DNA of 64,000 nt from Bacteroidales bacterium (GTDB taxonomy: Bacteria > Bacteroidota > Bacteroidia > Bacteroidales > UBA932). Location of the stretch: assembly GCA_015060445.1 (NCBI GenBank), contig SUYL01000002.1, positions 1-64,000 on the forward strand. The letters are read 5' to 3'. Both the position numbers and the translations under genes were made by a program. Below are positions 18,155 through 27,617 of this stretch, in pieces. The notes below the pieces were generated by a model that was not told the DNA's origin, did not search any database, and was given only the letters and a program-made list of their open reading frames with translations. Every line of letters begins with the position of its first letter. Position 1 is the stretch's first letter.

Positions 18155-19333
18155 ATGAAAAGAATTTTTACAGTTACATTACTGGTTGCCCTTATGCTTG
18201 CAGTTGATGTTTTTGCATGTACATCAGCAATATTTACAGGTAAGGCTACCCCTGACGGAAGGCCGCTTTTATGGAAACACAGGGATACAGGTGAGCCAAA
18301 CAACAGGATACAGTATTTTAAAGGGGAGAAATACACTTTCTATGCACTTATAAACTCTCCTGATTTCTTCAGGAATGAGGCTTGGAGCGGAACCAATGAG
18401 GTAGGTTTCTCAATAATGAATACAGCATCATATAACCTTAAAGATGATGATGTTCCTTCAAAGATGATGGATAAGGAGGGAGAAGTTATGTTCAAGGCCC
18501 TTGCAACATGTAAAACATTGAAGGATTTTGAAAAAATGCTGGACAAATACAAAAGGCCTATGGGTGTAGAGGCCAACTTTGGTGTAATTGATGCAGAGGG
18601 TGGTGCAGCATATTATGAGGTGAACAACGATTCTTGGACCAAGATAGATGTAAATGATCCAAAAATTGCCCCTCAGGGTTATCTTGTATATACAAACCAC
18701 TCAAATACAGGAAGATTGAATGATGGTATGGGTTATGTAAGATATACTAATGCAGACAAGATAGTAAAGGAGCAGATAAACAGGAATGGTGCAATTACCC
18801 CTAAGTGGATAATGCAGAACCTTTCCCGTACATTCTACCACTCGGTTCTTGGCATTGACCTCAATAAAGACAAGGAGTTGGTTGACAAATGTAACGGATG
18901 GTTCTTTGACCAGGATTTCATTCCAAGAAAATCTTCTACATGTTCAATAGTTGTTGCAGGTGTAAAACCTGGGGAAGATGCAAAAAATACTGTAATGTGG
19001 ACAATTTTGGGTTATCCTCCAGTAGGAGTTGCAGTACCTTTGATGGTTTGTTCAGGTGACAATATTCCTGCTTTCATGACAGCAAAGGATACAGGGAATG
19101 CACAGATGTGTGACTGGGTACTTGAGAAGAAAAAGGAGATTTTCCCTATAACAAGGGGTAATGGCAACAAATACCTCAATTATTATGCAATTGAGAAGTA
19201 TATGAAACCGGCACTTGAAATTGAAAACAGGGTATTTGAAATGGCAGATCCTATAATAGAGAAAATATGGAAAGGAGAGGCAACTTCAGATGATCTTGCA
19301 AAAGTTTATGAATATGTAGAGACAATTTTCTAA
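18155..19333 (+). CDS. Secreted Ntn-hydrolase of the C45/acyl-transferase type
   Basis: 392 residues. The signal peptide MKRIFTVTLLVALMLAVDVFA is followed directly by CTSAIFTGKATPDGRPLLWKHRD, so cleavage after FA would expose Cys22 as the N-terminal nucleophile. That is the hallmark of Ntn hydrolases such as the C45 acyl-CoA:6-APA transferase or choloylglycine-hydrolase-like proteins. The conserved NEVGFSIMNTAS and YLVYTNHSNT segments fit. Substrates in this group include acylated amino acids, peptides or penicillins, and this one cannot be decided. It lies 29 bp after ruvB and has its own strong terminator. Confidence 0.72.
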   Translation: MKRIFTVTLLVALMLAVDVFACTSAIFTGKATPDGRPLLWKHRDTGEPNNRIQYFKGEKYTFYALINSPDFFRNEAWSGTNEVGFSIMNTASYNLKDDDVPSKMMDKEGEVMFKALATCKTLKDFEKMLDKYKRPMGVEANFGVIDAEGGAAYYEVNNDSWTKIDVNDPKIAPQGYLVYTNHSNTGRLNDGMGYVRYTNADKIVKEQINRNGAITPKWIMQNLSRTFYHSVLGIDLNKDKELVDKCNGWFFDQDFIPRKSSTCSIVVAGVKPGEDAKNTVMWTILGYPPVGVAVPLMVCSGDNIPAFMTAKDTGNAQMCDWVLEKKKEIFPITRGNGNKYLNYYAIEKYMKPALEIENRVFEMADPIIEKIWKGEATSDDLAKVYEYVETIF

Positions 19334-19340
19334 AAAGTAA

Positions 19341-19368
19341 AAGGGGCTGAATTAAAGCCCCTTTTTTT
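19341..19368. terminator. Bidirectional terminator after the Ntn-hydrolase gene
   Basis: An 8-bp stem AAGGGGCT/AGCCCCTT with a 7-nt loop and a run of seven T. It reaches the stop codon of the convergent glycosyltransferase gene. Confidence 0.85.
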
Positions 19369-20263
19369 ACATCTTGCCCAATTTTTGGTTTATTCCGTCC
19401 TTATATGCTTTCCAAAGTTTGGGAATATCTGAAAAATTATAAGCCTTTGAAAAAGGAAAAGTGAAAAATGCAGTAACTATATAACCTGCAACATTTATAA
19501 AACTTCTTATATATTTTACTCCCCAATTTTTTCCATATTTGCTGTTAAGGAATGCCGAGTTCCTTACCTGATAGAACCTCTTCCATTTTTTCTTCTGGTT
19601 TTTCTGGCTCCAAGTATCATTGGAGAAGAATTTCTGTTTGTCCATAAGGGCAGCAGGCACATATAAGATCTTATAGCCTGCCTGTATGGTCCTTATGCAG
19701 TAATCGGTGTCGTCACAAAATATGAAAAGGTCTTTTTGCGGCAAACCTATCTTCTCTACCACTTCCCTGCGTATAAATGGCCCTTCAAAGGCAGTTCCTG
19801 CAATAAACACAGGGGAGTTTACCTTGTCATTCTCAAGTCTCTCCCTGTACATGGATTTGAAAGGATTTGTAAGGTTATATCCCTTAAAATAGTGGCAGAA
19901 TATCCCACCATCCATAAGTCTGCGTGGAGCAAGTATTCCAATTTTGTCATCATCGGCTTCTTCAAGAAGTTTTTCAAGACAATCTTCCCTTGGAAAAACA
20001 TCGTCATCCATACACCATATCCAGTCTGCACCGGCTTCATAGGCATATTTGATACCGGTGTAAAAACCGCCGGAACCTCCTACATTTTCCTGGGTAATTA
20101 CAATAAGGTCTTCCTGAGAAGCAAGCCACTCCCCTGTTCCATCTGTACTGCCATTGTTTACCACCACAATTTTTGATATGGGGCTGTTTTTCCTAAGGCA
20201 CTCTATGGTCCTTTTTAGCAGATCCTTTCTGTTGAAGGTAACTGTAACTGCGTATATATTCAT
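19367..20263 (-). CDS. Family 2 glycosyltransferase, galactofuranosyltransferase-like
   Basis: 298 residues of the GT-A fold. Motifs: VTFNRKDLLKRTIECL, VVVNNGSTDGT, the NVGGSGGFYTG glycine-rich loop, and WIWCMDDDVFP, where DDD is the metal/UDP-sugar motif. FIFCDDTDYCIR carries the likely catalytic acidic residues. This variant (N-x-GG-x-GGF plus W-x-DDD) is typical of rhamnosyl- and galactofuranosyl-transferases. Adjacency to glf, which makes UDP-galactofuranose, favours transfer of Galf onto LPS or another surface glycan. It lies 2 bp after the kinase gene in a leftward operon. Confidence 0.82.
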   Translation of the reverse strand: MNIYAVTVTFNRKDLLKRTIECLRKNSPISKIVVVNNGSTDGTGEWLASQEDLIVITQENVGGSGGFYTGIKYAYEAGADWIWCMDDDVFPREDCLEKLLEEADDDKIGILAPRRLMDGGIFCHYFKGYNLTNPFKSMYRERLENDKVNSPVFIAGTAFEGPFIRREVVEKIGLPQKDLFIFCDDTDYCIRTIQAGYKILYVPAALMDKQKFFSNDTWSQKNQKKKWKRFYQVRNSAFLNSKYGKNWGVKYIRSFINVAGYIVTAFFTFPFSKAYNFSDIPKLWKAYKDGINQKLGKM

Positions 20264-20265
20264 AA

Positions 20266-21006
20266 TCAGTATAAGTTGTCAATTTTTCCCGGTTGGGTAC
20301 TTCTGAATTTTTTAATGAGTTCAAGACATTCGTCGGGATTGAAATTTCTTCCTTTGGCATACTCTTCAGAAAGCATTTCATGCATTCTTGGTGTTGCAGG
20401 GAGCCTTTCAAGGTTTTTACACCCTTTAACAATGTCAAGAGGACCAAAATACATTCTGTTTAGATCTACCAGTTCAATCATTATTTTTCCCCCTACATTC
20501 TCAAAAAGGATATTTCCCCTTCCATAATCCAAATGGGCCATACCATTGTTGTGCAGAACGGCTGTAACTCTTCCTATCTCACGCAGAATTTCATCTTCCT
20601 CTTCAAATTTATGTTCGAACAGTTGGCTGTAAACATGTGAGCATCTGCTTTTGAGACTTACAAAATAACTTTTGTCAAACAGAAGAGATGACCTTATATT
20701 GATATAAGCCACAGGAAAAGGGGTACCTACCCCTGCATCAATCAGACGCAAGGCGTTTTCATAAGAACGTTTTGCTTTTGAAGGGCGGAAAATGCCATAT
20801 ACAAAACGGTTGACAAAATTTGGCCTTCTATAAGACTTTACAATATATTCAATGCCATTATGAACAAAGGACCTGAGTTCATTTCTACCCTTATACACTA
20901 CACTCCCTTCCCCTTTTTCAAACAGTTGGGGTATTGAGCATATAAATTCCTTTTCACTGGAATATCTCGGGTGAATAACCTCTGTCCGCAAATTCATCAA
21001 TCCCAT
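20266..21006 (-). CDS. LPS core heptose/Kdo kinase-like protein (WaaP/KdkA family)
   Basis: 246 residues with an atypical protein-kinase fold. A glycine-containing beta hairpin (KGRNELRSFVHNGIEYIVKSY, invariant Lys in VKSY) precedes the catalytic loop HLDYGRGNILF near residue 155 (H-x-D-x4-N) and DLNR in place of DFG. These are the marks of the LPS kinases that phosphorylate Kdo or heptose in the inner core. The gene sits between glf and the GT2 with 1-2 bp gaps, so all act in one surface-glycan pathway. A Ser/Thr or small-molecule kinase role cannot be excluded. Confidence 0.78.
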   Translation of the reverse strand: MGLMNLRTEVIHPRYSSEKEFICSIPQLFEKGEGSVVYKGRNELRSFVHNGIEYIVKSYRRPNFVNRFVYGIFRPSKAKRSYENALRLIDAGVGTPFPVAYINIRSSLLFDKSYFVSLKSRCSHVYSQLFEHKFEEEDEILREIGRVTAVLHNNGMAHLDYGRGNILFENVGGKIMIELVDLNRMYFGPLDIVKGCKNLERLPATPRMHEMLSEEYAKGRNFNPDECLELIKKFRSTQPGKIDNLY

Positions 21007-21007
21007 A

Positions 21008-22114
21008 TTATACCAGTTCCTTTTTACTTAATTCCAGAGCGGCAGCAACGGTATCATCCATATCTGCATATGTATATAGCCCAAGTCTTCCCCCAAAGAT
21101 TACATTGGGATACTGTTTTGCCAACTCACGGTACCTGTTTACAATTTCAGTATTTTTGGCATCATTCACAGGATAATACGGTTCTTTCCCCTTCTCATAA
21201 TTGTCGGGATACTCGTAGGTTACAACAGTTGAAGGTTGGGTACCAAACTCAAAGTGTTTATGTTCAATAACTCTGGTATAAGGTATCTCCCTTTCTGTGT
21301 AGTTTACAACGGCATTACCCTGGAAATCTTCCATATGCAGATGTTTATGTTCAAATTTGAGGCTCCTGTAATCCAGTTCACCGCAACTGTAATTGAAGAA
21401 TTCATCAATACATCCTGTGAAGAGTATTTTTTCTGCAATGGAATCCATTTCTTCCCGACAACTGAAATAATCTGTACCCAATCTCACCTCAATGCCATCC
21501 AGCAGCCCCTCTATGAGTTTGTTGTAACCACCTTTTGGAATACCTTGGTATGTATCATTAAAGTAGTTGTTGTCATAAATGAAACGGAAAGGGATCCTTT
21601 TTATAATGAAGGCAGGAAGTTCCTTTGCGCCCCTCCCCCACTGCTTTTCTGTATACCCTTTTATGAGTTTTTCATATATATCCTTTCCGCAGAGTTTGAG
21701 GGCCTGTTCCTCCATGTTGGCAGGGTTCTCAATATGGGCATATTCTCCCCTCTGCTCCTCTATTTTTGCCTTTGCCTCCAGCGGAGTCTTCACCCCCCAC
21801 AACCTGTAGAAGGTGTTCATGTTGAACGGAAGATTGTACAGTTCTCCCCTGTAGTTTGCTACAGGGGAATTTGTAAAACGGTTGAACTCTACAAAACTGT
21901 TCACATAATCCCATACCTCCCTGTTGTCTGTATGGAAAATATGGGCACCGTATTTGTGTACATTTATACCGTCTATGTTTTCACAATAGATGTTTCCTCC
22001 AATATGTTCCCTTTTGTCTATGACAAGTGAGGTTTTTCCCCTCTTTTTTGCTTCATGGGCAAAGACTGCTCCAAACAGCCCTGCTCCCACTACAAGATAA
22101 TCGTATTGTTTCAT
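21008..22114 (-). CDS. glf: UDP-galactopyranose mutase
   Basis: 368 residues. The N-terminal FAD-binding motif YLVVGAGLFGAVFAHEA is followed by VIDKREHIGGNIYCE, then the family-specific HKYGAHIFHTDNREVWDYV and the active-site region FIKRIPFRFIYDNNYFNDTYQGIPKGGY. Glf interconverts UDP-Galp and UDP-Galf using reduced FAD. The product is the donor for galactofuranosyltransferases such as the likely one two genes downstream. It starts directly next to the hexosaminidase stop. Confidence 0.95.
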   Translation of the reverse strand: MKQYDYLVVGAGLFGAVFAHEAKKRGKTSLVIDKREHIGGNIYCENIDGINVHKYGAHIFHTDNREVWDYVNSFVEFNRFTNSPVANYRGELYNLPFNMNTFYRLWGVKTPLEAKAKIEEQRGEYAHIENPANMEEQALKLCGKDIYEKLIKGYTEKQWGRGAKELPAFIIKRIPFRFIYDNNYFNDTYQGIPKGGYNKLIEGLLDGIEVRLGTDYFSCREEMDSIAEKILFTGCIDEFFNYSCGELDYRSLKFEHKHLHMEDFQGNAVVNYTEREIPYTRVIEHKHFEFGTQPSTVVTYEYPDNYEKGKEPYYPVNDAKNTEIVNRYRELAKQYPNVIFGGRLGLYTYADMDDTVAAALELSKKELV

Positions 22115-24319
22115 CTATTTTTCAATTCTCAAGTTCTGGAATGAGGTTATAAGGGCGTCCGACATTCCGTCAAAAACAATTTTTACTGCCTTTACCTTCT
22201 CCTGTGGTTTTATTACGGCAGTACCATAAACAAACTCATCTCCCTTAATGAAATCTGTGCCGTTATATGAGTACTCAACATGACCCTCTGTACAACTGTA
22301 GAATGTTATGTTTGGAACTCCGGTTTCAACAGTAATTTTTCCGCACTCTACAGGCTCTTTAAAATTATACTGTACAAAGTCTCCAGGATATGACCTCCTG
22401 TTTATTCTCCAGTATTTCTTCATGTTGTATGAGGTAATGTTGCTCATAGGGAAACTCCTGTTGGACTCACTCTCCTTGTATGAACTCTCAATGGTTACCT
22501 CAGGTGTAAGATAATGGTACAGTTCAATGTTTGAAGCCCCTACAGTTATACTCTGGTTGCAATCCTTATAGAAAGTTGCAAATCTGTATTTTTCAGGTTC
22601 AGCAGTTTCAATCTCCCCTTTGAGTACAGGCGATGATACTGTAGGATCTGATGCATCAGTTGTATATCTTACTGTGGCCCCTTCATAAGGTGGGGTAACT
22701 TTGAGCATGCCATCTTCGTATATAACCTCAGGGAAAGGGAGTCGGAATTTTATTCCCATATTGTGAAGCCTGTCATAATGGGTTGAGGTTATCCTTCCGT
22801 AAAAATTGTTGTAGTCTTTCAGTTCAGGATTTGTCCATGCTGCCTCGGCAATTGCACAAAGCCTTGGGAAGAACTGGTACTCCATAAACCTCTCAGGACG
22901 GTCCAGAAGTTCGCACCACAGGTTGCCCTGTATACCAAGCACGAGTTTCTCCTCTTCCGGAGTGAACTCATTCATGTTTATAGGGTCTATCTTGTAACAA
23001 CTGTCCAAAGTTACAATTGCAGCCCAGTTGTGTCCCCTTTCATATGGGCTCTGTTTCATATCAAGATAACAGTATTCTCCAGGAAGGAATACGGTAGGCT
23101 GTCCGGAGCGGACTGCATTTGCTCCCCTCTTCATGGATCCCCAGCCGTAAACTGTGGTTGAAGGCTCAAGATCGCCCCCTTTTATTATCTCATCCCATCC
23201 TACAAGCACTCTTCCGTGTTTGTTTACAATTTTCTCCATCCTGCGTACAAAGTAGTTGAGCAGTTCTATCTCCTGTTTCATACCCATTTTCCTCATGAAG
23301 GCCTGGCAGTGGGGGCAGTTTTTCCAGTTGTCCATATTTACCTCGTCTCCACCAAGGTGAATGAGTTTTGAAGGGAAGAGTTCCACAAGTTCGGCAACTA
23401 TATCCTCAATCATGGCATAGTTGGACTCCTTGCCAATGCACCATACATTGTTCACCTCACCGTTTACACTCATGGTCTTGTCCTTGTTGGTACATCCAAC
23501 CTGAGGATAAGTCTCAATTACAGCCTTGCTGTGTCCGGGCATGTCAATCTCAGGAATGATTGTAATGTTCCTCTCAGCAGCGTATTTTACAACCTCCTTA
23601 ATCTCATCCTGGGTGTAGAAACCGCCATATCTCTTGTTCCCTGAACCGTATGCCGGAGGAAGCACCTCGTTGGGTCCTCTCCATGCACCTTTCTCTGTAA
23701 GGAGTGGATATTTCTTTATCTCTATCCTCCAGCCGTTGTCGTCTGTTATGTGCCAGTGGAAAGTATTTATCTTGTGGTATGCAATCCAGTCTATGAAGTC
23801 ATAGATTGTCTCCAGAGGGAAGAAAGTCCTTGAAACATCAAGACCGGCACCGCGGTAGCCGAATCTTGGATAGTCCTCAATTTCTACACAAGGGACCTTT
23901 ATTTTTCCAAGGTTACCCCCTTCAGAGTAGATCTGAGCAGGCATAAGTTGGAGCAGAGTCTGCACACCGTAAAATGCTCCCCCTTCATCTGCTGCTTCAA
24001 TGGTAATGTTGTCGGGAAGGACAGAAAGCCTGTATCCCTCCCTCTTTATGTCTGATTGTGGATTGATGCTTATCTCTATGTTCCTTTTCCCCTCCTGCTG
24101 GAGTGTGATTGATGCACCCTGGGCAAGTCTCCCTTTGAGGTACTCCTTTGCAAATTCCGCATTTCCACTTATGGAAACACTGTTGTCTACCGCAAATGTG
24201 CCCTTCCCGGCTGTCATCTTCTGTGGAAGCGGTACAAGATTTGGTTCCTGGACTGTTGAGCATCCCGACAATAAGGCGCAAATTGCCGCCAAAGCAAAAA
24301 TTCTGATAGAGATTTTCAT
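22115..24319 (-). CDS. GH20 beta-N-acetylhexosaminidase lipoprotein
   Basis: 734 residues. Signal peptide with lipobox LLSGC (Cys20), then a GH20b-like N-terminal domain and the catalytic barrel. Key sequences are RGAGLDVSRTFFPLETIYDFID, HWHITDDNGWRIEIKKYPLLTEKGAWRG, IPEIDMPGHS, and the catalytic LIHLGGDEV near residue 325 with the Asp-Glu pair. The C-terminus has chitobiase-C-like and F5/8-like beta domains (VRYTTDASDPTVSS, ENLRIEK). It removes terminal GlcNAc or GalNAc, probably at the outer membrane, from host glycans or chitin. It directly precedes glf without a gap, an unusual link between glycan breakdown and synthesis. Confidence 0.92.
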   Translation of the reverse strand: MKISIRIFALAAICALLSGCSTVQEPNLVPLPQKMTAGKGTFAVDNSVSISGNAEFAKEYLKGRLAQGASITLQQEGKRNIEISINPQSDIKREGYRLSVLPDNITIEAADEGGAFYGVQTLLQLMPAQIYSEGGNLGKIKVPCVEIEDYPRFGYRGAGLDVSRTFFPLETIYDFIDWIAYHKINTFHWHITDDNGWRIEIKKYPLLTEKGAWRGPNEVLPPAYGSGNKRYGGFYTQDEIKEVVKYAAERNITIIPEIDMPGHSKAVIETYPQVGCTNKDKTMSVNGEVNNVWCIGKESNYAMIEDIVAELVELFPSKLIHLGGDEVNMDNWKNCPHCQAFMRKMGMKQEIELLNYFVRRMEKIVNKHGRVLVGWDEIIKGGDLEPSTTVYGWGSMKRGANAVRSGQPTVFLPGEYCYLDMKQSPYERGHNWAAIVTLDSCYKIDPINMNEFTPEEEKLVLGIQGNLWCELLDRPERFMEYQFFPRLCAIAEAAWTNPELKDYNNFYGRITSTHYDRLHNMGIKFRLPFPEVIYEDGMLKVTPPYEGATVRYTTDASDPTVSSPVLKGEIETAEPEKYRFATFYKDCNQSITVGASNIELYHYLTPEVTIESSYKESESNRSFPMSNITSYNMKKYWRINRRSYPGDFVQYNFKEPVECGKITVETGVPNITFYSCTEGHVEYSYNGTDFIKGDEFVYGTAVIKPQEKVKAVKIVFDGMSDALITSFQNLRIEK

Positions 24320-24484
24320 GTTTTCAAAGTTATGATTTTCCGTATATATCCCGTAAAGATAGGAAAAATGTCAATTAATGGGGCTCCTGGCAATAAATAT
24401 TTGAGAATAATTGCTTATTTGGTAAAAAGTGACTAAAATTGTAGAAAATTATCATTGGGTAACTATACACTTAAAAAACATAAA
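24320..24484. other. Divergent intergenic region between GH20 gene and frdA
   Basis: 165 bp, AT-rich, with no open frame that could encode a cytochrome b subunit. It must contain divergent promoters, but I see no convincing TAnnTTTG element. Confidence 0.5.
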
Positions 24485-26431
24485 ATGGCCGAAAAATTAA
24501 TATCACAGATTCCTGAAGGGCCTTTGGCTGAAAAATGGACAAAGCATAAGGCTCAAATTCGCGTTGTCAGCCCGGCTAACAAACGCAAACTGGAAATTAT
24601 TGTAATTGGTACAGGCTTGGGTGGTGCAGCGGCTGCTGCTTCATTGGGAGAGCTTGGATACAATGTAAAAGTATTCTGTATCAGTGATTCACCAAGACGT
24701 GCACACTCTATTGCTGCACAGGGTGGTATCAATGCTGCAAAGAACTACACCAATGACAATGACTCTGTTTACCGTCTTTTCTATGACACAATCAAAGGTG
24801 GTGACTATAGAGCTCGTGAGGCAAACGTTTACCGTCTTGCAGAGGTAAGTAACAATATCATTGACCAGTGTGTGGCTCAGGGTGTTCCTTTTGCCCGCGA
24901 TTACGGCGGATTGTTGGACAACCGTTCATTTGGAGGTGCGCAGGTAAGCCGTACATTCTATGCAAGGGGCCAAACCGGACAGCAGTTGCTTTTGGGTGCG
25001 TACGCTGCACTTAACAGGGCTGTATCCAAAGGTTCAGTAAAATCATATCCAAGATATGAGATGCTTGATCTTGTAGTTATTGACGGTCAGGCAAAAGGTA
25101 TCATTGCAAGAAACTTGCAGAATGGCCAGATTGAGAGGTTTGGTGCACATGCAGTTGTAATTGCATCAGGCGGTTACGGAAACGTATTCTTCCTTTCAAC
25201 AAATGCAATGAACAGCAACGGTTCTGCTGCATGGCAGTGCTACAAGAAAGGTGCTTTCTTCGGCAACCCATGTTTTGCACAGATCCACCCTACATGTATT
25301 CCGGTTCACGGAACCCAGCAGAGCAAACTTACCCTTATGAGTGAGTCATTGAGAAATGACGGTAGAATTTGGGTACCTAAGAAGATGGAAGATGTGGAGA
25401 AACTCAGGAAAAAACAGATTAAACCTTCACAGATTCCTGAAGAGGACAGAGATTACTATTTGGAGAGAAGATATCCTGCATTCGGTAACCTTGTACCTCG
25501 TGACGTTGCTTCACGTGCTGCAAAAGAGCGTTGTGATGCCGGTTATGGTGTAAACGAGACAGGTCTTGCAGTATTCCTTGATTTCAAGACTGCAATTGAG
25601 AGACTTGGCAAAGATGTGATTACACAGCGTTACGGTAACCTGTTCCAGATGTATGAGAAGATTACCGATACAGATCCATATAAAGAGCCTATGATGATTT
25701 ATCCTGCTATCCACTACACTATGGGTGGTATCTGGGTAGATTACAACCTGCAGACAACCATCCCTGGCTTGTATGCAATTGGTGAGGCCAACTTCAGCGA
25801 CCACGGCGGTAACCGTTTGGGTGCTTCCGCTTTGATGCAGGGTCTTGCTGACGGTTACTTCATCCTTCCTTACACTATTGGCGACTACTTGTCACACAAG
25901 ATCCAGGAGCCTAAAACAGACATCAACCACCCTGCATTTGAGGAGGCTGAGAAAGCAGTTAAGGAGAAAATCAACAAACTTCTGTCAATAAAAGGTAAGA
26001 AGACCGTTGACGAGATCCACAAACAACTTGGTCTTGTAATGTGGGATTACGTTGGTATGGCAAGGAACGAGGCTGGTCTTAAAAAAGCCCTTGAACTTAT
26101 CAAAGATCTTAAGAACGAGTTCTGGAGCAACGTATATGTTGCAGGTGACAACGGCGAGTTCAACCAGGAACTTGAGAAAGCATTGCGTTTGGCAGACTTC
26201 CTTGAGATGGGTGAGCTGATGGCTTTGGATGCCCTTAATAGAAAAGAGTCTTGCGGTGGACACTTCCGTGAGGAGATGCAGACCGAGGACGGTGAAACAA
26301 AACGTGACGACGAGAACTTCATGTATGTATCCGCTTGGGAGTACAAAGGTGAGGGTGTTGAGCCTGAACTTCACAAGGAGCCTCTGAACTACGAGTTTGT
26401 AAAACCATCAACAAGAAACTATAAAGACTAA
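24485..26431 (+). CDS. frdA: Fumarate reductase/succinate dehydrogenase flavoprotein subunit
   Basis: 648 residues from the ATG at 24485; the frame is open to a TTG at 24455, but [12 protein letters not shown] is the plausible start. The FAD-binding [16 protein letters not shown] is at residues 40-55. His74 in [11 protein letters not shown] is the covalent FAD attachment site of the family. [20 protein letters not shown], the catalytic Arg region [11 protein letters not shown] and [22 protein letters not shown] follow. In anaerobic Bacteroidota the complex reduces fumarate with menaquinol at the inner membrane. frdB follows after 15 bp. The membrane cytochrome b gene that normally precedes frdA is absent here. 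Confidence 0.95.
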   Translation: MAEKLISQIPEGPLAEKWTKHKAQIRVVSPANKRKLEIIVIGTGLGGAAAAASLGELGYNVKVFCISDSPRRAHSIAAQGGINAAKNYTNDNDSVYRLFYDTIKGGDYRAREANVYRLAEVSNNIIDQCVAQGVPFARDYGGLLDNRSFGGAQVSRTFYARGQTGQQLLLGAYAALNRAVSKGSVKSYPRYEMLDLVVIDGQAKGIIARNLQNGQIERFGAHAVVIASGGYGNVFFLSTNAMNSNGSAAWQCYKKGAFFGNPCFAQIHPTCIPVHGTQQSKLTLMSESLRNDGRIWVPKKMEDVEKLRKKQIKPSQIPEEDRDYYLERRYPAFGNLVPRDVASRAAKERCDAGYGVNETGLAVFLDFKTAIERLGKDVITQRYGNLFQMYEKITDTDPYKEPMMIYPAIHYTMGGIWVDYNLQTTIPGLYAIGEANFSDHGGNRLGASALMQGLADGYFILPYTIGDYLSHKIQEPKTDINHPAFEEAEKAVKEKINKLLSIKGKKTVDEIHKQLGLVMWDYVGMARNEAGLKKALELIKDLKNEFWSNVYVAGDNGEFNQELEKALRLADFLEMGELMALDALNRKESCGGHFREEMQTEDGETKRDDENFMYVSAWEYKGEGVEPELHKEPLNYEFVKPSTRNYKD

Positions 26432-26446
26432 GAAAAAGTACAAGAT

Positions 26447-27226
26447 ATGGATTTAACATTAAAAGTTTGGCGTCAGAAAAACGCAAAGGAAAAGGGACAT
26501 TTTGAGACCTATAAGGTTAAGAATATCTCTCCTGACAGTTCATTCCTTGAGATGATGGATATCCTTAACGAGCAGTTGATTAAGGAGAACATTGATCCTG
26601 TAGCAGTGAACAAGGGCTGTAAAGCCAGCGGCCCTGTAAGTTTTGACCACGATTGTAGAGAGGGTATTTGCGGTGCCTGCTCACTATATATCAACGGTAG
26701 GGCACATGGTCCGGACAATGAGATTACCACTTGCCAGTTGCATATGCGTAAATTCAAAGATGGAGATACCATTACAATTGAGCCTTGGAGAAGTGCCGGT
26801 TTCCCAATTATTAAAGACTTGGTGGTTGACAGAACAGCATTTGACAAGATTCTTCAGGCAGGCGGTTTCGTTTCAGTAAATACAGGTGGTGTACCGGACG
26901 GTAACGCTATTCCTATCCCTAAGAAAGATGCAGATGAGAGTATGGATGCTGCTTCTTGCGTAGGTTGCGGTGCTTGTGTTGCCACATGTAAGAACGGTTC
27001 TGCAATGTTGTTCGTTTCAGCAAGAGTAAGTTCGTTGGCATTGCTTCCTCAGGGTAGAATTGAGGGCGCAAGACGTGCTAAGGCAATGGTTGCCAAAATG
27101 GATGAGTTGGGATTCGGTGCTTGTACCAACACCCGCGCTTGTGAAATGGAGTGTCCTAAACACGTTTCAGTTGCACACATTGCAAGACTTAACAGGGAGT
27201 TCTTGTGTGCAAAACTTAAAGACTAA
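26447..27226 (+). CDS. frdB: Fumarate reductase/succinate dehydrogenase iron-sulfur subunit
   Basis: 259 residues. The plant-type [2Fe-2S] ligands are in [12 protein letters not shown] (Cys70, 75, 78) with a fourth at Cys96. The bacterial ferredoxin part has [13 protein letters not shown] (Cys171, 174, 177, 181) and [13 protein letters not shown] (Cys226, 232, 236), giving the [4Fe-4S] and [3Fe-4S] centres. It passes electrons between FAD of FrdA and quinone in the membrane subunit. It ends about 64 bp before a strong terminator. Confidence 0.95.
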   Translation: MDLTLKVWRQKNAKEKGHFETYKVKNISPDSSFLEMMDILNEQLIKENIDPVAVNKGCKASGPVSFDHDCREGICGACSLYINGRAHGPDNEITTCQLHMRKFKDGDTITIEPWRSAGFPIIKDLVVDRTAFDKILQAGGFVSVNTGGVPDGNAIPIPKKDADESMDAASCVGCGACVATCKNGSAMLFVSARVSSLALLPQGRIEGARRAKAMVAKMDELGFGACTNTRACEMECPKHVSVAHIARLNREFLCAKLKD

Positions 27227-27228
27227 GA

Positions 27229-27290
27229 AAAGGGTCTTCCTTAAGAAAAAATGGGGCTCTCCTAAGAAAAAGGGGTCTCCCCTATCCAAT
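27229..27290 (+). repeat. Short threefold imperfect repeat after frdB
   Basis: Three consecutive units of about 20 bp share AAGAAAA followed by GGGKCT-C-CCT in the frdB 3' untranslated region. They are non-coding and resemble slippage products. No function is evident. Confidence 0.5.
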
Positions 27291-27320
27291 AAAAAACCGG
27301 ACTTGATGGTCCGGTTTTTT
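27291..27320 (+). terminator. Terminator of frdAB
   Basis: A perfect 12-bp stem AAAAAACCGGAC/GTCCGGTTTTTT with a 6-nt loop, ending in six T. Confidence 0.9.
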
Positions 27321-27358
27321 GTTGCCCACAATCACCCTTCGTCCAATCACCCTTCGTC

Positions 27359-27504
27359 GTTTGTCACGGAGAGTGGGTTTCCCGTGACAACTGGGGTGCG
27401 CTGGGATGCGCAGAGGGGCATTTGTCACAGATTGTGGGGTTCCGGTGACAACTGAGGTGCGCAGAGGGGCATTTGTCACATGGTGTGGGATTTCTGTGAC
27501 ATAA
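27359..27504 (+). repeat. REP-like hairpin array, left of the RAYT gene (3 units)
   Basis: Three head-to-tail units begin near 27359, 27419 and 27470. Each carries the inverted repeat TTGTCAC...GTGACAA with a 14-16-nt G/T-rich loop, followed by a linker ending GCGCAGAGGGGCA. The first unit is longer by about 10 bp (extra CTGGGATGCG) and has the best stem (TTGTCACGG/CCGTGACAA). The last is degenerate. The same unit recurs on the other side of the transposase gene. Confidence 0.85.
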
Positions 27505-27617
27505 ATTGCTTTTTTTAAGATGCTAAAAAAACATTTTCTTTTTTGGGCAAAGGATTTTCTTTTTTTGGCCTCTTGAATGCGACAATGTTAGTAGTATTGC
27601 GCATTAAAATTTTGTTT

